DNA of 64,000 nt from JAJXZJ01 sp050012855 (GTDB lineage Bacteria > Verrucomicrobiota > Verrucomicrobiia > Limisphaerales > J093), in the NCBI GenBank assembly GCA_050012855.1, contig JBEKGJ010000015.1:1-64000 (forward strand), read 5' to 3'. Below, piece by piece: positions 60,383 through 64,000 of this stretch (positions are counted from its first letter, which is position 1; the number at the start of each line of letters is the position of its first letter). A program made the position numbers and the translations under genes. The notes beneath the pieces were generated by a model. It saw only the letters and a list, made by a program, of their open reading frames with translations, had not been told where the DNA came from and did no database searches.

Positions 60383-61198
60383 TCAGGCCGCCGGCAGCCA
60401 GGCCAGCAGCAGCGAAAGATCGTCGTCGGTCCGCTGGGTGATGCGCGACGACTGGAGGAAGGCGTGCAACTGCGCGGGCGCGTCGGCCAGGTCGGCGGCG
60501 CCTTCGAAGAAGCGGAACAGCGGCGCAAAGAAAGGGACGTGGGGTGTCAATTCCGGGAACTTCAGCGCCAGCAGTTGCAGTCCGTCGCACAACAGCACTG
60601 CGCGACGAAAGTGCCCGTGCCGAATCTCGATCTGCGGCTGGTCAAGCGCCGCGTCGGAGGTCACGAAGGTCGTTTCGTTCAGAAACTCGCCCGAACTCGG
60701 CCGGGTTAACACCGTGAACGCGTCCGCGGGGTCGGCCACCATCGCCGCGCCGTCGCCGACCTGGGCCGCCGCCGCGAATTCGGGCCCGACCACGAGGACG
60801 GTCAACGTGGTGGCCAGCTCGCGCGGTCGGACGGATTGTTTCTCGGCCGCCGCCAGCACGGCGGTTCGCGCGGTGCTCAGCGCTTCCTTCAGCAGTGCTT
60901 TCCAATCGTCATCGCCCGCCGGGTTGGAATTCCCGGCCAGGCGCGTTGCCAGGGCCGAGCGCGCGGCCTCGGCGGCCGTCCGGGCCCCGATCTCGGCGAA
61001 GCTGGCCGAACCGGCGCCGTCGGCAAGCACGCCCAACAACGTCCGGTCGGGCAGCGCCTCCCAAAGCAGCACGTCCTGGCAGGGAAGGTTCGCTTTGACG
61101 TGGCTGGTGCCGCGCGTCGAGGCGGTCACGACGCGCCAACGGCAAGCCGGGGCGGTGGAGGCGGGCGGAACGGATGGGGTGGCCACACCGCGGAGCAT
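60383..61198 (-). CDS. PP2C-type serine/threonine phosphatase
   Basis: This 271-residue phosphatase has the metal-site sequences VLADGAGSASFAEIGA and QVGDGAAMVAD, plus the late RTDDDLSLLLAWL, the usual final Asp motif. The N-terminal SHVKANLPCQDV replaces the more common R-x-x-NEDS. It should remove phosphates added by the adjacent kinase-like protein. The ATG at 61198 was chosen; the open frame upstream to 61342 lacks similarity. Confidence 0.87.
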   Translation of the reverse strand: MLRGVATPSVPPASTAPACRWRVVTASTRGTSHVKANLPCQDVLLWEALPDRTLLGVLADGAGSASFAEIGARTAAEAARSALATRLAGNSNPAGDDDWKALLKEALSTARTAVLAAAEKQSVRPRELATTLTVLVVGPEFAAAAQVGDGAAMVADPADAFTVLTRPSSGEFLNETTFVTSDAALDQPQIEIRHGHFRRAVLLCDGLQLLALKFPELTPHVPFFAPLFRFFEGAADLADAPAQLHAFLQSSRITQRTDDDLSLLLAWLPAA

Positions 61199-61286
61199 AG
61201 CGGAGCGGCGGGCGGCCAGCAAGGTTCGAGGCGCACCGTGTCGAGGCGCGCCGGTTTCGAGGCGCCCCGCCCGCCACCGGCTTGCT

Positions 61287-62144
61287 TCAAACGAACAGTG
61301 TCGCGGGACTCTGGTCAATGCCCAGTTGCCGGCCCCCTTCATAAGCCCGCTCCCAGCGGCCCAGACGCCACCGGCGCAGGCGGTAGAGCGTGGTGAAGAC
61401 GAAATCCGGCGCGGCCTGGCCCTGGCCGCCCACCAGCTCCGCGCCCCGCCGCACGTTGTCCTGCATCTGGGCGGGCAGCAGGATGTGGTACGGGTTCCGC
61501 TGCGCCTCGCCGACGTGGAAGGAAACGGCGGCGATCAGGTCGGCCACGTCGGCCACGCTCGACTCGACGACGAGGTTCGGGTCGTCCATCTGGCCCCAGA
61601 ATTCGGTCTCAATCGTGAAGCAGTCGAAGGTCGGCCCCAGTTCTGCCAGCGCATCCGCCACGAGGTAATGGGTGCCAATGTGCGTGCTGTTCCAGTCGCG
61701 CACGTGTGGCAGAACGATCACGCGCGGCCGGTGCGCCTCGAGCAGTTCGGCGATCCGCTCCACCTTGACCCGCCATTCGCCGGGCGCCGCGGAGCGCGTC
61801 TTAACGCTTACCCTTTCCAAACCGTTCGGCGCGGTTTGGACCAGGCCGAACCCAAGAAAATCGCAGGCGTTTTTCAGTTCGGTCCAACGCGCCGCCTGCC
61901 GGGCCGGGTTGCTGCCCTGAGTGACGGCGACGTTGATGAGGTTGAACCGCGCCTCGCGGAGCAGGCGCAAGGCGAGGGCGCCGGTGATGCACTCGTCGTC
62001 GGGATGCGGCGAGAAAAGCAGCGCTTTGGGCGCGTCGGGGGCGATCACCGGTCGCGGCGTGGGTGGGAAGCCGCCGAGGGGCAGGTGGCGACCCTCGTGG
62101 GCGAGGCGGGCGTAGTCGGCGGCGAATTGATGATACGGATTCAT
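61287..62144 (-). CDS. PIG-L family deacetylase
   Basis: This 285-residue zinc-dependent hydrolase of the LmbE/PIG-L family has FSPHPDDECITGALALRLLR with the metal ligands His, Asp and Asp, and the third ligand His in DWNSTHIGTHYLVADAL. Members remove acetyl groups from N-acetylglucosamine derivatives. It lies 35 bases after a ROK-family gene, in line with amino-sugar metabolism. It has no signal peptide and acts in the cytoplasm. Confidence 0.9.
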   Translation of the reverse strand: MNPYHQFAADYARLAHEGRHLPLGGFPPTPRPVIAPDAPKALLFSPHPDDECITGALALRLLREARFNLINVAVTQGSNPARQAARWTELKNACDFLGFGLVQTAPNGLERVSVKTRSAAPGEWRVKVERIAELLEAHRPRVIVLPHVRDWNSTHIGTHYLVADALAELGPTFDCFTIETEFWGQMDDPNLVVESSVADVADLIAAVSFHVGEAQRNPYHILLPAQMQDNVRRGAELVGGQGQAAPDFVFTTLYRLRRWRLGRWERAYEGGRQLGIDQSPATLFV

Positions 62145-62179
62145 AAGGGAGATTTCGGTGGAGAGTTGGGTTCGTTGAA

Positions 62180-63598
62180 TCAGTCGTGGCGGATGATGGG
62201 GAGGCTGGCGGCGGCAATCGCCTGCCCGTGGCGTTTTTGCTTTTCGTCCGGTGTATGGAGGGCCGCGCGGGCCAGCAATTCCGGGAACTCGGCTTGCAGC
62301 ACTTCGCGCGCGCCGGCCAGGATGAGGTCGCCGCCCGGTCCGGAGGTCACCCGGCCGAGGATCAACAGGTGGCGGAAATCGTAAAAATCCGCCAAATGCG
62401 CGATCGTGTAGCCGAGGTAGGTGCCGATGGTCTGGTAAACCTTCCGGGCGCGGTCGTCGTCCGTCGCCATGAGCGTTTGAACCTGCTTAAGGATTTCGGG
62501 CAGCGGGGTGCCGGGTTCCACGGGAATGCCGGCGGGGCCGGCCAGCCGGGCGACACCCTGCTGGGAGAAGTATTTCGCCGCCACCCCGTGGTCGCCCGAC
62601 CACTCGTCCACCGGTGCCTGGGGATTGAAGTCCACCGGGACGAAGGCCAGTTCGTTGAGCCAGGAGGTGATGTTGCCTTCCGGGGTGACGTAACCCCCGG
62701 CGGTGCTGGTGCCCAGGGCGATGCCGAGCACCGCGTTGTCGGCGAGCGCCATCGAGCCGGCCAGCGCGGTGACCTCGCCGTCGTTGACGACCTCGAACGG
62801 GACGTTGTTCCACGCCGTGCGCAGTTCGAGGAACAAGTTTTTTACGCGGCGGGCGAACAGGTCGCGGGGCACCCCGCGGAAGAGCGAGGCAACCTGGACG
62901 CGGTTGTTCACATAGACGCCCGCGGCGCTGCCGCCGATGGCATCCACCCGTGACAGGTGCGCGGCGGCTCGCTTTAGCGAATCCATGATGCCGTCGAAGT
63001 GGTACTGCGGGTCGGTCTGGTTGATCGGGTCCCATGCCACTTCCTCGCTGAACACAACTTCGCCCTCCCGCACGGCCGCCACTTTGCGGTCACTGCCACC
63101 AAGGTCGAAGCCGATGCGGTTGCCGTCAAGGTGCCGGCCCAGCGGTTGCGTGCGGGCCCGGGCGGGCGGGAGTTCGGGCGGGTTGCACACGCGGATGTCG
63201 AAGGGATGCTCGTAAATGCGGGCACCCATCATCTCGGCATCGAACCGGCCGGCGGCGGTGTCGCGGTAATGCCGTTGCAGCGACTCGCCCAGCCCGGGCG
63301 GCCCGGCCAGGTGGACGCGAAACCCGCCCCGCGACCAGAGCAGGAACTTGAGCCAGCGTTCGAGAAAGAAAAAGCCCGCCCCCACGGCAGGATCCGTCGC
63401 GGGGGGCAGTTCCGTCCGGAACCGGAACACGGAGCCGTCGGCCTGCTCGAGGGCGACTTCGATCGCCACGACATGACCGGCCGCCTGCGCCCGACGGCGG
63501 AGGGCGCGGTTGGCCAGCGCGGGCGGGCGGAACGCCGGGTCGAGCACCGGCGCCACCTTCGGGGCGGGCAGAAAATCGTCCATGTTCATCGGGACCAT
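62180..63598 (-). CDS. ROK-family sugar kinase-like protein
   Basis: This 472-residue protein has a ROK kinase core in its second half: IGFDLGGSDRKVAAVREG (phosphate 1), VDAIGGSAAGVYVNN, FEVVNDGEVTALAGS with the catalytic Asp, GIALGTSTAGGYV (phosphate 2). The first 165 residues (VVAIEVALEQADGSVFRFRT, FFFLERWLKFLLWSRGG) form an extra domain not seen in ordinary ROK kinases of about 300 residues. The CxCGxxGC zinc motif is not apparent. ATGs at 63598, 63589 and 63583 are possible starts. It may phosphorylate an amino sugar made by the downstream deacetylase. Confidence 0.82.
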   Translation of the reverse strand: MVPMNMDDFLPAPKVAPVLDPAFRPPALANRALRRRAQAAGHVVAIEVALEQADGSVFRFRTELPPATDPAVGAGFFFLERWLKFLLWSRGGFRVHLAGPPGLGESLQRHYRDTAAGRFDAEMMGARIYEHPFDIRVCNPPELPPARARTQPLGRHLDGNRIGFDLGGSDRKVAAVREGEVVFSEEVAWDPINQTDPQYHFDGIMDSLKRAAAHLSRVDAIGGSAAGVYVNNRVQVASLFRGVPRDLFARRVKNLFLELRTAWNNVPFEVVNDGEVTALAGSMALADNAVLGIALGTSTAGGYVTPEGNITSWLNELAFVPVDFNPQAPVDEWSGDHGVAAKYFSQQGVARLAGPAGIPVEPGTPLPEILKQVQTLMATDDDRARKVYQTIGTYLGYTIAHLADFYDFRHLLILGRVTSGPGGDLILAGAREVLQAEFPELLARAALHTPDEKQKRHGQAIAAASLPIIRHD

Positions 63599-64000
63599 TC
63601 TGTGTCACGGGCCATGACGTTGGAAAAGAGGAAAATGCGGGGGGCTGCGCCATGCCCCCGGATCGCGGCGCTGCGAGCCGCAGCGCATCCGGGGTTTTTC
63701 AAGGCGCCACGCTCACCCTGACCGCGTCCTGCATGGCGAAGTTGCTGCGGGTCACAGAGCCGCGCGCCGCAGGCGGCAGTGTCCTAATTTGCCGTTTCCA
63801 GGAGCGCGGCTATGCGCGTAGCGTCAGCCGAAGCCGGCCGAGAACGCTGCGGCTGGTCTCCGACACAGCCGCGCTCCATTCAAATTGGGACACTACCCTG
63901 CAGGCTCGAGGCGGGCGGCGAACGATCTATCTCGTTGCGATGGGGGCATGGTCATGCTGCGCCCGAGGAAAATGGCGCGGGTAGAAATCGCTTGTTGTCG
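63599..64000. other. Right-end intergenic region
   Basis: No complete gene is recognised up to the window end. It holds the second copy of the MITE-like element (63778-63894). The open frame 63652-63984 runs through the element and has no family resemblance. Confidence 0.5.
63778..63894. repeat. MITE-like inverted-repeat element, copy 2
   Basis: The ends AGTGTCCTAATTTG and CAAATTGGGACACT are inverted repeats with one mismatch. The inner arms GGAGCGCGGCTATG and CACAGCCGCGCTCC are also inverted, and the 77-bp core matches the reverse complement of 22084-22159. A lone sequence AATTCGGACACTACCC at 17355-17370 resembles the right end and the bases after it. Confidence 0.78.

Overview
The window looks like chromosomal DNA from a GC-rich Verrucomicrobiota bacterium, probably of the Pedosphaera/Limisphaerales type. 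The support is the gene repertoire: several Tat-exported Gfo/Idh/MocA oxidoreductases, a sulfatase, exported glycoside hydrolases of families 2, 29, 116 and a 101/129-like type, two ThuA-domain proteins, a FucP-like permease, and a BspA-type leucine-rich-repeat protein ending in the FYRLR tail common in that phylum. Many REP-like hairpins and short dispersed repeats point the same way. No rRNA, tRNA or CRISPR array was found.

Left end (1-4.9 kb): a RAYT/Y1 transposase sits among REP hairpins between two identical 127-bp direct repeats. A four-helix-bundle gene translationally coupled to an HsdR-type restriction helicase follows, then an orphan AbrB-like protein. From 4.9 to 26 kb lies a polysaccharide-degradation and oxidoreductase region on both strands: a secreted protein of unknown function, three Tat oxidoreductases, the LRR protein, sulfatase, GH2, GH101/129-like enzyme, acyl-CoA thioesterase, cupin, ApbE and a FucP-like transporter, with one PIN/Phd toxin-antitoxin pair.

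From 26.3 to 36 kb lies a defence island, all on the plus strand: a SNF2-type helicase with a GIY-YIG nuclease domain inserted in frame between its two helicase halves, an AAA ATPase plus DUF4276 pair, a DUF2130 coiled-coil nuclease and an OLD-family ATPase/TOPRIM nuclease. Two truncated copies of the 5' end of a type III-like DNA methyltransferase gene flank the last two. The second copy stops just after its DPPY catalytic motif, at a 43-bp sequence that also marks the break in a truncated radical-SAM activase gene at the other end of the island. After a DUF885 peptidase come a 21-bp tandem repeat, a frameshifted small gene, a DGQHR-domain gene paired with a possible HEPN protein, and VapBC genes and remnants (38-42 kb).

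The right part (42-64 kb) returns to metabolism and housekeeping: a rhamnulokinase remnant, GH116, an ACT-domain protein, GH29, an MBL-fold exonuclease, AhpC peroxiredoxin, an epimerase-ThuA-ThuA operon, an RluA-type pseudouridine synthase, a second PIN/Phd pair with an apparently leaderless promoter, RNase III with a zinc-ribbon partner, a DEAD-box helicase, an EVE protein, a kinase-like/PP2C pair, and a ROK kinase with a PIG-L deacetylase. Genes broken or rearranged next to repeats recur through the whole window.
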